Below, piece by piece: positions 33,725-43,242 of a stretch of 64,000 nucleotides of DNA. The stretch's first letter is position 1, and every line of letters starts with the position of its first letter. The stretch covers positions 2,790,001 through 2,854,000 of the forward strand of contig NZ_CP009428.1 in the NCBI RefSeq assembly GCF_000758725.1. Direction: 5' to 3'. The translations under genes and the position numbers were made by a program. The stretch is from Paenibacillus odorifer. Lineage in GTDB: Bacteria; Bacillota; Bacilli; Paenibacillales; Paenibacillaceae. The notes beneath the pieces are model-generated. The model saw only the letters and a program-made list of their open reading frames with translations, was not told the origin of the DNA and ran no database searches.

Positions 33725-35970
33725 TGATCGGTCACGAATTGGGCGGCCGTTACCAAGTCATCGAACGGATCGGCGGAGGTGGAATGGCGCTCGTCTATAG
33801 AGCACATGACATTCTTTTAAACCGAAATGTCGCCATCAAAGTATTGCGCAATCAGTTTGTGCATGACGAGGAATTTATTCGCCGTTTTAGGCGTGAGGCG
33901 CAATCTGCCGCATCTTTGTCTCATCCGAATGTCGTCAGCATATACGATGTAGGACAAGAAGACGAAATTCATTACATTGTCATGGAGTATATTGAGGGTC
34001 AGAATCTTAATGAAATTATAAAAGAACGAGCGCCATTACAGGTTGATGAATCCGTACGGATCGCTTCACAAATCTGTGATGCCCTAGATCATGCGCATCA
34101 GAATCAAATTATTCATCGTGATATAAAACCACATAATATCCTGATCGGACGCAACGGCCGGGTGAAAGTAACCGACTTTGGGATTGCCCGCGCAGTTACG
34201 TCAACAACCATTACACAGACCGGTTCTGTGGTTGGTTCAGTACATTATTTCTCGCCAGAGCATGCCAAAGGTGTCTCTACAGGAGAAAAGTCTGACTTGT
34301 ATTCATTAGGTATTGTACTTTATCAAATGCTTACCGGAAGCCTGCCCTTCTTGGGAGAGAGTCCGATTAGTGTAGCTTTAAAACATCTGCAAGAAGAGTT
34401 TGAAGAACCAAAACTTCTGAATCCACTCATTCCGCAAAGCGTTGAGAATGTAATTCTGAGATCAATGCGTAAAAATCCGGAAGAGCGGTACGACTCTGCC
34501 AAAGAAATGTTGCAGGATTTGGAAACATGCTTATTGCCGGAGCGCCGCAGTGAGGCGAAGATTCTGTTCAACGATGAAGAAGATGAGGATCGTACGCGGG
34601 TTATCCCGGCGATAAAACCGATTCAAAGAAGCAATGGTAATCGTAATCATCGTGAGGAACGGATGGTTCGTGATGAAGATGATGAACCGGTGCCTTCAAG
34701 CAAAGGTAAAAAACAATGGGCAAAACCCACATTATGGATTGGGCTTACCTTGCTGTTGCTGTTGGCTATGGCCAGTCTCGTATGGTACGTTAAATCACAG
34801 CTAGTTGTTCCTGAGGTTTCCGTTCCTTATGTAGTAGGTAAACAGATAGAACAAGCACAAACTGAGCTTGAGGATTTGGGGCTTGAGGTTGCTGATCCTA
34901 TTCTGTATGACTACAGTCCGAATTTTGAAGAGAATGTGGTCATTAAGCAAAGTAGGGAAAAGGATGCCAAAGTGAAAAAAGGAGCGTCCCTAATACTCAC
35001 TGTGAATACGGCTAAGCCACTACCTAAGATGCCAGATGTAGTTAACAAGAGCTTTGATGATGCGGTTAAAGCATTGATGGCGCTGGGTGTAGCCCAGGAC
35101 CGGATTGATAATAAACCTCTCTATGACGAAAATACAGATGAAGGTCTCATTGTAAAATCTGACCCTGCATTAAATACAGAATTCGATCCTGAGACGGTTC
35201 AAATCACCCTTTACGTTAGTAAAGGAGAAGAAAGTGTACTGTTGCCAGATCTCATCGGTAAGACGGAGAGTGAGGCAAAGGCGCTGCTGGAAGGTGCCAA
35301 GCTTGTTCTTGGAGAAGTTAAACAAGAATCCAGCTTCAGCATTGAAGAAGGTAAAGTAACAAAGACTTGGGCATTTGATAAGGGGACAGGTACTTCTGTT
35401 CCACCTGGAACAGCGATTACGATTTACTTAAGTACAGGTTATCCACCTGAAGCCCTGAATTATACCTTTAATGTGCCAGTCGCTCCTGCTCAGGATGGGA
35501 AAAAGAGCAAGATTCGTATCGAATTCGTGGATGCGCGCAATAATGGAGAGAAGCAGGATTGGGGAACACGTACCATTGGAAAGAGCCAAGTGTTATCTGT
35601 GAATCTAGTATTGGCTCCTAATAAAGATGGTTCAGTTATTGTTACCCGTGACGGTGTACTTTTGGATACTTATGTAATTCCTTATATCGATGCTAAGAAC
35701 GGAACCGTTCAGGAGCCTGAACCACCAGTTATAGCAACACCACAGCCAACTCCAACACCTTCTGCTGAACCTACGCCTACAATTGAACCTACGATTGAAC
35801 CGGAGATCTTGCCAGGTTCAGGTTCAGAGAATGACGGAGGGAATAACGGGGCGGTGAATCAGACAGGGTTCGTAAACAATAGTTCTATAAATAGTGAATC
35901 GACTAATAATGGCAATAATAAGCACAACAATAAAGGCAAGGATAAATCTAAAGATAAAAACAACAACTAA
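33724..35970 (+). CDS. prkC: PASTA-domain Ser/Thr protein kinase PrkC (Stk)
   Basis: About 748 residues. A cytosolic Hanks-type kinase (1-265) has GGGGMALVYRA, the catalytic Lys in VAIKVL, HRDIKPHN and DFG. One membrane helix is near 335-355, and three PASTA domains (about 365-570) bind muropeptides outside the cell. A further extracellular domain and a Pro/Thr/Glu-rich then Asn/Lys-rich low-complexity tail (about 660-748) follow. In Bacillus PrkC senses muropeptides, including in germination. ATG 33724 overlaps the prpC stop. Tail composition is unlike the rest. Confidence 0.95.
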   Translation: MIGHELGGRYQVIERIGGGGMALVYRAHDILLNRNVAIKVLRNQFVHDEEFIRRFRREAQSAASLSHPNVVSIYDVGQEDEIHYIVMEYIEGQNLNEIIKERAPLQVDESVRIASQICDALDHAHQNQIIHRDIKPHNILIGRNGRVKVTDFGIARAVTSTTITQTGSVVGSVHYFSPEHAKGVSTGEKSDLYSLGIVLYQMLTGSLPFLGESPISVALKHLQEEFEEPKLLNPLIPQSVENVILRSMRKNPEERYDSAKEMLQDLETCLLPERRSEAKILFNDEEDEDRTRVIPAIKPIQRSNGNRNHREERMVRDEDDEPVPSSKGKKQWAKPTLWIGLTLLLLLAMASLVWYVKSQLVVPEVSVPYVVGKQIEQAQTELEDLGLEVADPILYDYSPNFEENVVIKQSREKDAKVKKGASLILTVNTAKPLPKMPDVVNKSFDDAVKALMALGVAQDRIDNKPLYDENTDEGLIVKSDPALNTEFDPETVQITLYVSKGEESVLLPDLIGKTESEAKALLEGAKLVLGEVKQESSFSIEEGKVTKTWAFDKGTGTSVPPGTAITIYLSTGYPPEALNYTFNVPVAPAQDGKKSKIRIEFVDARNNGEKQDWGTRTIGKSQVLSVNLVLAPNKDGSVIVTRDGVLLDTYVIPYIDAKNGTVQEPEPPVIATPQPTPTPSAEPTPTIEPTIEPEILPGSGSENDGGNNGAVNQTGFVNNSSINSESTNNGNNKHNNKGKDKSKDKNNN

Positions 35971-36066
35971 ACAGGGTTTAACCTGAACGGTTGGCGTAGC
36001 GAAATGACCCGGGGATATCAGACTTGGGTCATTTTCGCAAAATCAGGAGAGGAAGGCTCACTATGT

Positions 36067-36972
36067 ATGCCTGAAGGTATAATTGTTAAGGCGTTAAGCG
36101 GTTATTATTATGTGAAACCGCTCCGCGAAGGATTAATTGCGACTGAAGAGCATTCTGTTCAATGCAGAGGCCGAGGAATTCTCAAGAAAAAAGGGATCGC
36201 TCCGCTAGTTGGAGATCGGGTTATTTATATACTTACTGAGCATGGAGAAGGAATGGTGGATGAACTTCTACCTAGAGAATCTGAACTGATTCGTCCACCT
36301 GTAGCGAATGTTAAGCTCGCAGTCCTTTTATTCTCCGTTCGAGAGCCCGATATGAACCTGAATCTGTTGGACAAGTTTCTAGTTCATATTGAGCATTCGG
36401 GTCTGGAACCCCTAATTGTTCTGACTAAACAGGATTTGGCGGATGATGATGGTGAAGCTACTCGTTATGTTAAAGAACTTTATGAGGATATCGGATATGA
36501 AGTGATGGTCACAAGTTCACTTACTGGTGCCGGAAGCGATGAGCTAAGACAACGGCTTACTGGTGGTATTAGCGTTTTTGCGGGTCAATCGGGGGTTGGT
36601 AAGTCCACCTTGTTGAATCGTATTGTTCCAGGGCTTAAACTGGAGACTGGAGAGATCAGTTTACGATTGGGACGTGGTCGCCATACGACCCGTCATGTGG
36701 AGCTGATGGATATTGGTGGTGGAGGTTTTGTTGCAGATACCCCAGGTTTTAGTCAGCTTGATTTCTTAGAGCTTGGTGTAGAAGAGCTGTCCACTTGTTT
36801 TCGTGAATTTGCTCAATATGCATCCGATTGTAAGTTCCGGGGCTGCAGTCATCAGCATGAACCAGGCTGCCGTGTAATAGAGGCTTGGAAAGCAGGGAAA
36901 ATTGCGGATAGTCGCTATGATCATTACAAACTGTTTTTTAATGAAATGAAAGATAAAAAGCGGAGGTACTAA
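36067..36972 (+). CDS. rsgA: Small ribosomal subunit GTPase RsgA (CpgA/YloQ)
   Basis: About 301 residues. RsgA is a circularly permuted GTPase that checks late maturation of the 30S subunit. An OB-fold domain (1-65) precedes the permuted G-domain, with TKQD (G4) before GQSGVGKST (G1) and DTPG (G3). A zinc-finger end contains Cys...CxxCxH...C. ATG 36067 fits the OB-domain start and lies after AGGAGAGGAAGG; the frame is open to 36004. rpe follows after 4 bp. Confidence 0.94.
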   Translation: MPEGIIVKALSGYYYVKPLREGLIATEEHSVQCRGRGILKKKGIAPLVGDRVIYILTEHGEGMVDELLPRESELIRPPVANVKLAVLLFSVREPDMNLNLLDKFLVHIEHSGLEPLIVLTKQDLADDDGEATRYVKELYEDIGYEVMVTSSLTGAGSDELRQRLTGGISVFAGQSGVGKSTLLNRIVPGLKLETGEISLRLGRGRHTTRHVELMDIGGGGFVADTPGFSQLDFLELGVEELSTCFREFAQYASDCKFRGCSHQHEPGCRVIEAWKAGKIADSRYDHYKLFFNEMKDKKRRY

Positions 36973-36976
36973 CATC

Positions 36977-37642
36977 ATGATACGAATAGCACCATCTTTA
37001 TTGTCGGCGGATTTCGCGCGTTTAGGTCCAGAAGTAGCAGAGGCGGAAGCCAGTGGTGGAGATTGGATACATGTGGATGTAATGGACGGTCATTTTGTGC
37101 CGAATATCACATTGGGTCCACCTATTGTAAAAGCTGTATCGTTACATACCAAGCTGCCACTTGATGTTCACTTGATGATTGAGTCGCCAGAACGTTATAT
37201 CCCTGATTTTGCTGCAGCAGGTGCAAGTGTGATCACCGTTCACGCTGAGGCATGCGTACATTTGCATCGTGTGGTTCATCAGATCAAGGAGCTGGGGCTG
37301 AAGGCAAGTGTAGCAATTAATCCGGGTACTCCGGCTTCAGCGGTGCGTGAGGTGCTGGAGGATGTGGATATGATTCTGGTGATGACCGTTAATCCAGGCT
37401 TTGGTGGTCAAGCATTCATTCCTAACACTTTGCGCAAAATCATTCAAATTCGAGAATGGGCGAATGAAGTGAATCCAGATTTATTGATCGAAGTAGATGG
37501 TGGAGTCTCGGAAGAGACAGCACCCTTAGTTGTGGCAGCTGGAGCCGATGTTTTGGTAGCGGGGAATGCAGTTTTTGGCCGGAGTGATCGTGCTGCGGCG
37601 ATCCGCGGAATTCGAGAAGCAGCCGAATCTGCACTGCGTTAA
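36977..37642 (+). CDS. rpe: Ribulose-phosphate 3-epimerase
   Basis: A 221-residue TIM barrel converting ribulose-5-P to xylulose-5-P in the pentose phosphate pathway. APSLLSADFARL opens the protein; HVDVMDGHFVPN, VHLMIE, MTVNPGFGGQ and EVDGGV carry the metal His and Asp pairs. ATG 36977 lies 8 nt after GGAGG within the rsgA gene end. thiN, which follows in B. subtilis, is not found; the next 170 bp contain a terminator and the spoVM gene. Confidence 0.96.
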   Translation: MIRIAPSLLSADFARLGPEVAEAEASGGDWIHVDVMDGHFVPNITLGPPIVKAVSLHTKLPLDVHLMIESPERYIPDFAAAGASVITVHAEACVHLHRVVHQIKELGLKASVAINPGTPASAVREVLEDVDMILVMTVNPGFGGQAFIPNTLRKIIQIREWANEVNPDLLIEVDGGVSEETAPLVVAAGADVLVAGNAVFGRSDRAAAIRGIREAAESALR

Positions 37643-37696
37643 AAAAATAGGCTATTGAGACTAGAGGTATAGGCCAAGTCCTCGGTGCATAAATAT

Positions 37697-37731
37697 GGTT
37701 ACATGAGCAGAAATCTCATGTAGCCTTTTTT
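37697..37731 (+). terminator. Rho-independent terminator after rpe
   Basis: GGTTACATGAG (37697-37707) pairs with CTCATGTAGCC (37715-37725, one G-U) and T6 follows. Confidence 0.92.
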
Positions 37732-37819
37732 GTTTTGGCAGGGAGGACTGCAGTTCGTTTCCGTTATTGACAAGAGGAAAGTCTCCTGCGTACGGCATGA
37801 ATTGATGGGAGGGTAAATC

Positions 37820-37900
37820 ATGAAATTTTACACGTTTAAGCTGCCAAGGTTTTTGGGAGGTTTTGTTAAAGCAATATTGAACACATTTCAGAAGAGTTAA
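37820..37900 (+). CDS. spoVM: Stage V sporulation protein M (26 residues)
   Basis: A tiny gene encoding MKFYTFKLPRFLGGFVKAI and then LNTFQKS. SpoVM is an amphipathic peptide that binds the convex outer forespore membrane and anchors SpoIVA at the start of coat assembly. The match to B. subtilis SpoVM (26 residues, MKFYTIKLPKFLGG start) is obvious, and the position between rpe and rpmB equals the B. subtilis order. ATG 37820 lies 6 nt after GGGAGGG. It is flanked by terminators on both sides, so it is monocistronic. A sporulation promoter is expected in 37735-37810 but I could not assign it convincingly. Confidence 0.96.
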   Translation: MKFYTFKLPRFLGGFVKAILNTFQKS

Positions 37901-37926
37901 GCCGCTAACAGAAAAGAAAACATGAA

Positions 37927-37960
37927 AAAAAGCACCTTACAAATGTAAAGGGTGCTTTTT
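37927..37960. terminator. Bidirectional terminator between spoVM and rpmB
   Basis: AAAAAGCACC (37927-37936) pairs with GGTGCTTTTT (37951-37960), with inner TTAC/GTAA pairing. It has A-rich and T-rich ends serving both strands. Confidence 0.92.
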
Positions 37961-38001
37961 GCTTCATATAAGTTATCGTTCGGTCTTAAAATTGCTAAAG
38001 A

Positions 38002-38190
38002 CTAAACGCGTTCAACTTTACCGGCTTTCAAAGCACGGGTGCTGACGTACACGCGTTTTGGTTTACCGTTCACGAGGATACGGACCTTCTGAACGTTAAC
38101 TCCCCAAGAACGACGGTTGCGGTTATTAGCGTGAGACACGTGGTTGCCGCTGCTCGGTTTCTTGCCTGTTACTGCACATTTGCGGGACAT
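38002..38190 (-). CDS. rpmB: 50S ribosomal protein L28
   Basis: A 62-residue ribosomal protein with the standard [12 protein letters not shown] opening and [26 protein letters not shown] end. Only one cysteine (Cys5) remains, so it is the zinc-independent form. The ATG follows AAGGAGGTG. It is transcribed leftward, against all its neighbours, from a clear promoter. Confidence 0.97.
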   Translation of the reverse strand: MSRKCAVTGKKPSSGNHVSHANNRNRRSWGVNVQKVRILVNGKPKRVYVSTRALKAGKVERV

Positions 38191-38237
38191 AGATTACACC
38201 TCCTTATTCCTAACACCTGCATAAACAATACTTATCT

Positions 38238-38267
38238 ATAATATCACAGCAAATTTTGCTACGTCAA
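38238..38267 (-). promoter_or_regulatory. Sigma-A promoter of rpmB
   Basis: On the minus strand TTGACG (38267-38262), an 18-bp spacer and TATTAT (38243-38238), about 50 bp upstream of the rpmB start. Confidence 0.6.
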
Positions 38268-38380
38268 CCGATTCAAAAACATTTATTTCTTTTAATACTT
38301 ATAGTACAATGTAAATTAGTGCATTATGTCCTGTTAATCATAGAATGATTAGGCATGAAGTTAGGAAGGGGAATTCTCAA

Positions 38381-40168
38381 TTGAGTAAGCGTTCTATAAA
38401 CGGAACAGATTTTACCGCTATGGTATTGGCTGGAGCGGATAAGCTGCAACAGCATGCAGAACACGTCAATTCCCTAAATGTTTTTCCGGTCCCAGATGGA
38501 GATACCGGCACAAACATGAATTTGACGATGACCGCAGGTGCGAATGAATTAAAGAAAAATAACACCACTTCTGTGGGCCAATGTGCAGGTGTACTCTCCA
38601 AGGGCTTATTAATGGGAGCTCGTGGGAATTCCGGCGTTATTTTGTCCCAGTTATTCAGAGGGTTTAGCAGGTATGCGGCTCAACATGATGAGCTTAATAC
38701 ACAGCAGTTCGCTGCTGCGCTGCAAACCGGAGTGGACGCTGCGTATAAAGCAGTTGTAAAGCCCGTAGAGGGAACTATTCTTACTGTAGCTAAAGAGGCT
38801 GCAAGACATGCTGTTTATTATGCCCGCCGTACTACTGACGTTGTGGAGCTGATGACAGAGGTATTAGCCAAAGCAAAAGAAGCCTTAGCTTATACGCCTG
38901 AGCAATTGCCTGTATTGAAGCAAGTCGGTGTTGTAGATTCTGGCGGCCAAGGTTTGGTCTACATTTATGAAGGGTTTCACCAGCATCTGACGAATGGAAG
39001 TACTACCGGTCTGTCTGAATCTGTGCAAGGACAAACCCACACACCAGTTGCACCAGCGCCTAAACCCGTATTAACGAAACCTGAAAGTGAACTGTTTTCT
39101 GTACAGTCTTCTGCGCAGTCACAGCTATCTACTGAAGATATAGAATTTCTATATGATATGGAGTTTTTCATTAATCGCCAGTTAGGCGTTAACGTGAGAA
39201 CCAATTTTGATGAGGAAGCTTTTAGGAAAGCGTTGTCAGTTAATGGCGACTCCATTATTGTTATTTCGGATGATGAGACGATTAAAGTGCATGTGCACTC
39301 TAAGGCTCCAGGTGAAGTGATGAACTTGGCTCTTCTTTATGGGGAGATCACGCAGATTCACATTCTTAATATGCGAGAGCAGCATCGTGACCTGCTGACT
39401 GCGGGCATGGATATTGCACCAATGCCTGATGTATTCGCTGATATGCCGAATGAGAAGAGCGCAGTGCAAATGTCTCCTGCTGAACCACCGGCCGATGATT
39501 TGGCGCCTTACGGCTTCATCGCGGTATCATCTGGCGCAGGTATTGCTGACATTTTCAAAAGCCTTGGAGTGGACGTAGTCCTAGCTGGCGGTCAGACAAT
39601 GAATCCTAGCACTGAGGATTTCGTGAACGCGATTTCTTCCATATCTGCGAAGCATGTTTATATTTTGCCAAATAACTCGAACATTGTTCTTGCCGCTCAA
39701 CAAGCTAAAGATCTTCTAGAGGGCGAACGTGAGATTACGGTGATTCCAAGTAAAAGTATTCCGCAGGGAATAGCAGCAGCTTTTGCGTTCCAAGAGGAAG
39801 ATGCAGTGGAGACTAATTCTGAGAATATGCTGGAAGCAATCTCTCATGTGAAGTCCGGACAGGTGACGAACGCTGTGCGTGATACAAGCTTTGATGAGCT
39901 GGAGATTAAATCGGGCCAATTTATTGGGATTTCTAATTCCAAAATTGTTGCTGCTGCAGATGATCTTTTGGCTGCAAGTCAGGCGCTGTTATCCAATATG
40001 CTGGAGAATGGCGACGAAATCGTTACGATCCTTATTGGTGCAGAAACAGAATCCGAGGCTACTGATTCTTTGAGTGAGTGGCTGGAAGAGACTTATCCGA
40101 ATGTGGAAGTTGAGATTCATGAGGGTGGCCAACCCCTGTATTATTATCTGTTCTCTGTAGAGCCATAG
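38381..40168 (+). CDS. fakA: Fatty acid kinase FakA (YloV-like, DAK2 domain)
   Basis: About 595 residues. FakA phosphorylates fatty acids presented by FakB (DegV) proteins for membrane lipid synthesis. The N-terminal DhaL/DAK2 kinase domain (about 1-200) has NVFPVPDGDTGTNM, the Mg-ATP-binding Asp cluster, and MGARGNSGVILSQ. The central and C-terminal DegV-like parts follow (about 260-595). TTG 38381 lies about 10 nt after AGGAAGGGG; the open frame to 38345 has no site. The yloU (Asp23) gene that precedes it in B. subtilis is missing. A DegV gene follows, matching FakA-FakB function. Confidence 0.93.
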   Translation: MSKRSINGTDFTAMVLAGADKLQQHAEHVNSLNVFPVPDGDTGTNMNLTMTAGANELKKNNTTSVGQCAGVLSKGLLMGARGNSGVILSQLFRGFSRYAAQHDELNTQQFAAALQTGVDAAYKAVVKPVEGTILTVAKEAARHAVYYARRTTDVVELMTEVLAKAKEALAYTPEQLPVLKQVGVVDSGGQGLVYIYEGFHQHLTNGSTTGLSESVQGQTHTPVAPAPKPVLTKPESELFSVQSSAQSQLSTEDIEFLYDMEFFINRQLGVNVRTNFDEEAFRKALSVNGDSIIVISDDETIKVHVHSKAPGEVMNLALLYGEITQIHILNMREQHRDLLTAGMDIAPMPDVFADMPNEKSAVQMSPAEPPADDLAPYGFIAVSSGAGIADIFKSLGVDVVLAGGQTMNPSTEDFVNAISSISAKHVYILPNNSNIVLAAQQAKDLLEGEREITVIPSKSIPQGIAAAFAFQEEDAVETNSENMLEAISHVKSGQVTNAVRDTSFDELEIKSGQFIGISNSKIVAAADDLLAASQALLSNMLENGDEIVTILIGAETESEATDSLSEWLEETYPNVEVEIHEGGQPLYYYLFSVEP

Positions 40169-40251
40169 GTAGGAATTAATGGTTCTTTAACAATGGAGTA
40201 GAAATTTGTTATTGCGTAGTTGGCAAAATTATAGCTTGGGGGAGAAAATCC

Positions 40252-41115
40252 ATGAATCGTACCATTATCGTCACCGACAGCACTTCAGATATCCCGCCAG
40301 CAATGGCGGAAACGTACGGAATTGAGGTAGTACCGTTGACCTTAATGTTCGGCGAAGAGGCTTTTAGGGACAATCTGGATATGACTCCGGAGCAGTTCTA
40401 TGAGCGTCTTCCCCGTACCTCACAGCTGCCGACTACTTCTCAACCCTCACCGGTTGAATATATGAATGTGTACCGCAGTATTCTGGAGCGTAACCCGGGC
40501 TGTTCTATCCTTTCCTTTCATATTTCTTCTGGACTGAGCGGGACTTATCAATCTGCATTGCTGGCTAAATCGATGCTGGAGGAAGAGGGAGAAGGGATCA
40601 CTGTTGTGGATTCTCTCTCCGCTTCTTATGGTTTTGGATTTATGGTAGTGGAAGCTGCCAGAATGTCTGCTGAAGGCAAAGGACCTGAAGAGATACTTGA
40701 GGCTGTAGAAAGCCTACGTCAATCGCGTAAGCTTTACTTCTTAGTAGATACACTTGAATATTTACAAAAAGGCGGGAGAATTGGAAAAGCCTCCGCTATT
40801 CTGGGGACACTTCTGAATATTAAGCCGATATTGTCCATTGATGCAGAAGGTATTATTTATGCGGTGGAGAAAGTTAGAGGCCGTAAGAAGGCTGTCGCCC
40901 GTATGATTGAACTGTTCAAGCGGGATCTGCAGGGTGTAAACAAAATCAATGTGGCCGTGGGTCATACGGCTGAACCGGCTTCCGGCGAAGAATTCTTGAA
41001 TGAGCTTGCGGGACACTTCACCTTGGAAGAAAAAGTGCTGACGAACGTCGGCCCTGTCGTGGGCAGCCATGTCGGTAACGGTACATTAGCTGTGTTCATT
41101 TGGCCTGCAAAATGA
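40252..41115 (+). CDS. DegV-family fatty-acid-binding protein (FakB type)
   Basis: A 287-residue DegV protein: VTDSTSDIPP at the N-terminus, the PTTSQPSP loop (near 61-69), and SGLSGTYQSA, all lining the fatty-acid site. DegV/FakB proteins carry a single fatty acid to FakA for phosphorylation. ATG 40252 lies 9 nt after GGGGGAG. It is 83 bp downstream of fakA and 9 bp upstream of recG, so an operon is likely. Its chain-type preference cannot be told. Confidence 0.92.
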   Translation: MNRTIIVTDSTSDIPPAMAETYGIEVVPLTLMFGEEAFRDNLDMTPEQFYERLPRTSQLPTTSQPSPVEYMNVYRSILERNPGCSILSFHISSGLSGTYQSALLAKSMLEEEGEGITVVDSLSASYGFGFMVVEAARMSAEGKGPEEILEAVESLRQSRKLYFLVDTLEYLQKGGRIGKASAILGTLLNIKPILSIDAEGIIYAVEKVRGRKKAVARMIELFKRDLQGVNKINVAVGHTAEPASGEEFLNELAGHFTLEEKVLTNVGPVVGSHVGNGTLAVFIWPAK

Positions 41116-41124
41116 GGGATAAAT

Positions 41125-43176
41125 ATGACACTGGCATTAAATCAAATTGAAGTAAAAAACATAACTGGCGTGAGTGCTCAAAAGCAAAGCGAGCTTCACG
41201 CCTTTGGCGTCTTTACAGTAAAGGATTTATTAGAGTATTATCCGTTCCGCTACGAGGATTATCGGCCCCGCTCGCTGAGTGAGACTAAACACGGGGATAA
41301 AGTGACCGTTGAGGCAAAAGTAATCGGTATCCCTGTACTGCAGCGTTTTGGCGGCAAGTCACGTCTTAGCTGTAAGATGGTTGCAGAGCCATGGATGTTC
41401 ACAGCAACCTGGTTTAACCGCCATTATGTAAGAGAGCAACTCACTGTGGGACGGGAAATTGTGCTGACCGGGAAATGGGATCAGAAGCGCAATCAGATTA
41501 CAGTGACTGATTATGAATTTCCGGATCGTGGTGAAGGGAAGACGGGAACACTGCAGCCAGTCTATTCGGTAGGTGGTAAGATCACTCAGTCCTGGATCAG
41601 GAAGGTTATTAATCAGGGACTTCAGCAGTATGGGGATCTGATTCCAGAGATTTTACCGCATTCTATTATGAGGGAATATGACTTCATGCCGCGTAAACGG
41701 GCCATTGCCACTATCCATAGGCCTGAGGACACTCGTGAGGGGCAGCAGGGGCGCCGTAGGATGGTATATGAGGAACTATTCCTGTTCCAGTTGAAGATGC
41801 AAGCGTTCAGGGTTCTGAACCGCGGGCGGATGGATGGGGTAGTCCACACAGTGGATAACGCGACGGTACGCCAGTTCGTGCGCAGTCTGCCCTTTGAGCT
41901 TACAGATGCACAGAAACGTGTAGAGCTGGAGATTTTACATGATCTGCGTTCACCATATTGCATGAATCGTCTGCTGCAAGGAGATGTTGGCTCGGGTAAA
42001 ACAGTGCTTGCGGCTGTGGCGCTTTTTGCTACGGTAAGATCTGGTTTTCAGGGCGCACTAATGGTGCCCACAGAGATTTTAGCAGAACAGCATATGCGTT
42101 CACTTACCAGGATGTTTGAGCCGTTTGGGATTACTGTAGGACTCCTGACGGGCAGTGTGACTGGCCGAAAACGTAAAGAGTTATTGGCCTCGTTGCAAAT
42201 GGGGATGCTTGATATCGTGGTAGGAACACATGCTTTGATTCAGGAGGATGTATTTTTCCGTGATCTGGGTCTTGTGGTAACTGATGAGCAGCATCGTTTT
42301 GGTGTGAATCAGCGTGGTGTATTGCGGCGAAAAGGATATAATCCGGATGTACTGACGATGACTGCGACGCCTATTCCACGTACACTTGCGATCTCTGTTT
42401 TTGGCGATATGGATGTATCTACTTTATCTGAAAGGCCGAAAGGCCGAGTTCCTATAACTAGTTATTGGGTAAAACATGATCTCATGGATCGTGTGCTGAA
42501 TCTGATTAAGCGTGAAATTGATCTGGGTCGTCAGGCTTATTTGATCTGTCCGCTCATTGAAGAGTCAGAGAAGCTGGATGTGCAGAATGCTATTGATTTG
42601 CATATTCAGATGAGCCAAGCTTTCCCTAGCTATAAAGTTGGGCTTTTGCATGGGAAAATGACTCCCGCTGAAAAAGATGAAGTGATGCGGGCGTTTTATA
42701 ACAATGAGCTGCAGCTGCTTGTGTCCACTACGGTGGTGGAGGTTGGTGTAGACGTTCCTAATGCTACATTGATGATCATTATGGATGCGGATCGTTTTGG
42801 TCTGTCACAGCTGCATCAGTTACGTGGACGGGTAGGAAGAGGGCAGCATGCCTCTTTTTGTGTGTTGGTAGCTGATCCAAAATCTGAAATCGGACGTGAG
42901 CGAATGACTGCCATGACCGATACGGATGACGGATTTGAGATTTCCCGAAGGGATTTGGAGCTGCGTGGACCGGGGGATTTTTTTGGGACAAAGCAGAGTG
43001 GATTACCGGAGTTTCGGCTGGCAGATATGACGGCTGACTTTGAAATTCTGGAGCAGGCGCGGGATGATGTCGCAGAGCTGCTTAAGGATGAAGCTTTTTG
43101 GACATCACCTGAATATGCATCTCTTCGGCATTATTTACAGAGTGAACAGATCTTCCAAGGAGAATTAATTGACTAA
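41125..43176 (+). CDS. recG: ATP-dependent DNA helicase RecG
   Basis: A 683-residue SF2 helicase that remodels branched DNA and reverses stalled forks. An N-terminal wedge domain with GVSAQKQSELHAFGV and the OB-fold is followed by helicase motifs: GDVGSGKT (near 288), DEQH (near 388), TATPIPRT and RGRVGRG. ATG 41125 follows GAGGGAT. In B. subtilis fapR follows recG; here the next gene is spoVIF and repeats, so gene order changes at this point. Confidence 0.96.
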   Translation: MTLALNQIEVKNITGVSAQKQSELHAFGVFTVKDLLEYYPFRYEDYRPRSLSETKHGDKVTVEAKVIGIPVLQRFGGKSRLSCKMVAEPWMFTATWFNRHYVREQLTVGREIVLTGKWDQKRNQITVTDYEFPDRGEGKTGTLQPVYSVGGKITQSWIRKVINQGLQQYGDLIPEILPHSIMREYDFMPRKRAIATIHRPEDTREGQQGRRRMVYEELFLFQLKMQAFRVLNRGRMDGVVHTVDNATVRQFVRSLPFELTDAQKRVELEILHDLRSPYCMNRLLQGDVGSGKTVLAAVALFATVRSGFQGALMVPTEILAEQHMRSLTRMFEPFGITVGLLTGSVTGRKRKELLASLQMGMLDIVVGTHALIQEDVFFRDLGLVVTDEQHRFGVNQRGVLRRKGYNPDVLTMTATPIPRTLAISVFGDMDVSTLSERPKGRVPITSYWVKHDLMDRVLNLIKREIDLGRQAYLICPLIEESEKLDVQNAIDLHIQMSQAFPSYKVGLLHGKMTPAEKDEVMRAFYNNELQLLVSTTVVEVGVDVPNATLMIIMDADRFGLSQLHQLRGRVGRGQHASFCVLVADPKSEIGRERMTAMTDTDDGFEISRRDLELRGPGDFFGTKQSGLPEFRLADMTADFEILEQARDDVAELLKDEAFWTSPEYASLRHYLQSEQIFQGELID

Positions 43177-43182
43177 CTAGGC

Positions 43183-43209
43183 ACATGTAGCACCGAAGGC
43201 TCATATACT
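43183..43209 (+). promoter_or_regulatory. Candidate mother-cell sporulation promoter for spoVIF
   Basis: AC (43183-43184), 17 bp, then CATATACT (43202-43209). It fits the -10 shared by sigma-E and sigma-K (CATAxxxT), with the AC and spacing of sigma-K. It lies 34 bp upstream of the start. Confidence 0.4.
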
Positions 43210-43242
43210 GTGAAAGATTGGATATGACGGGAGGTGCTACAC

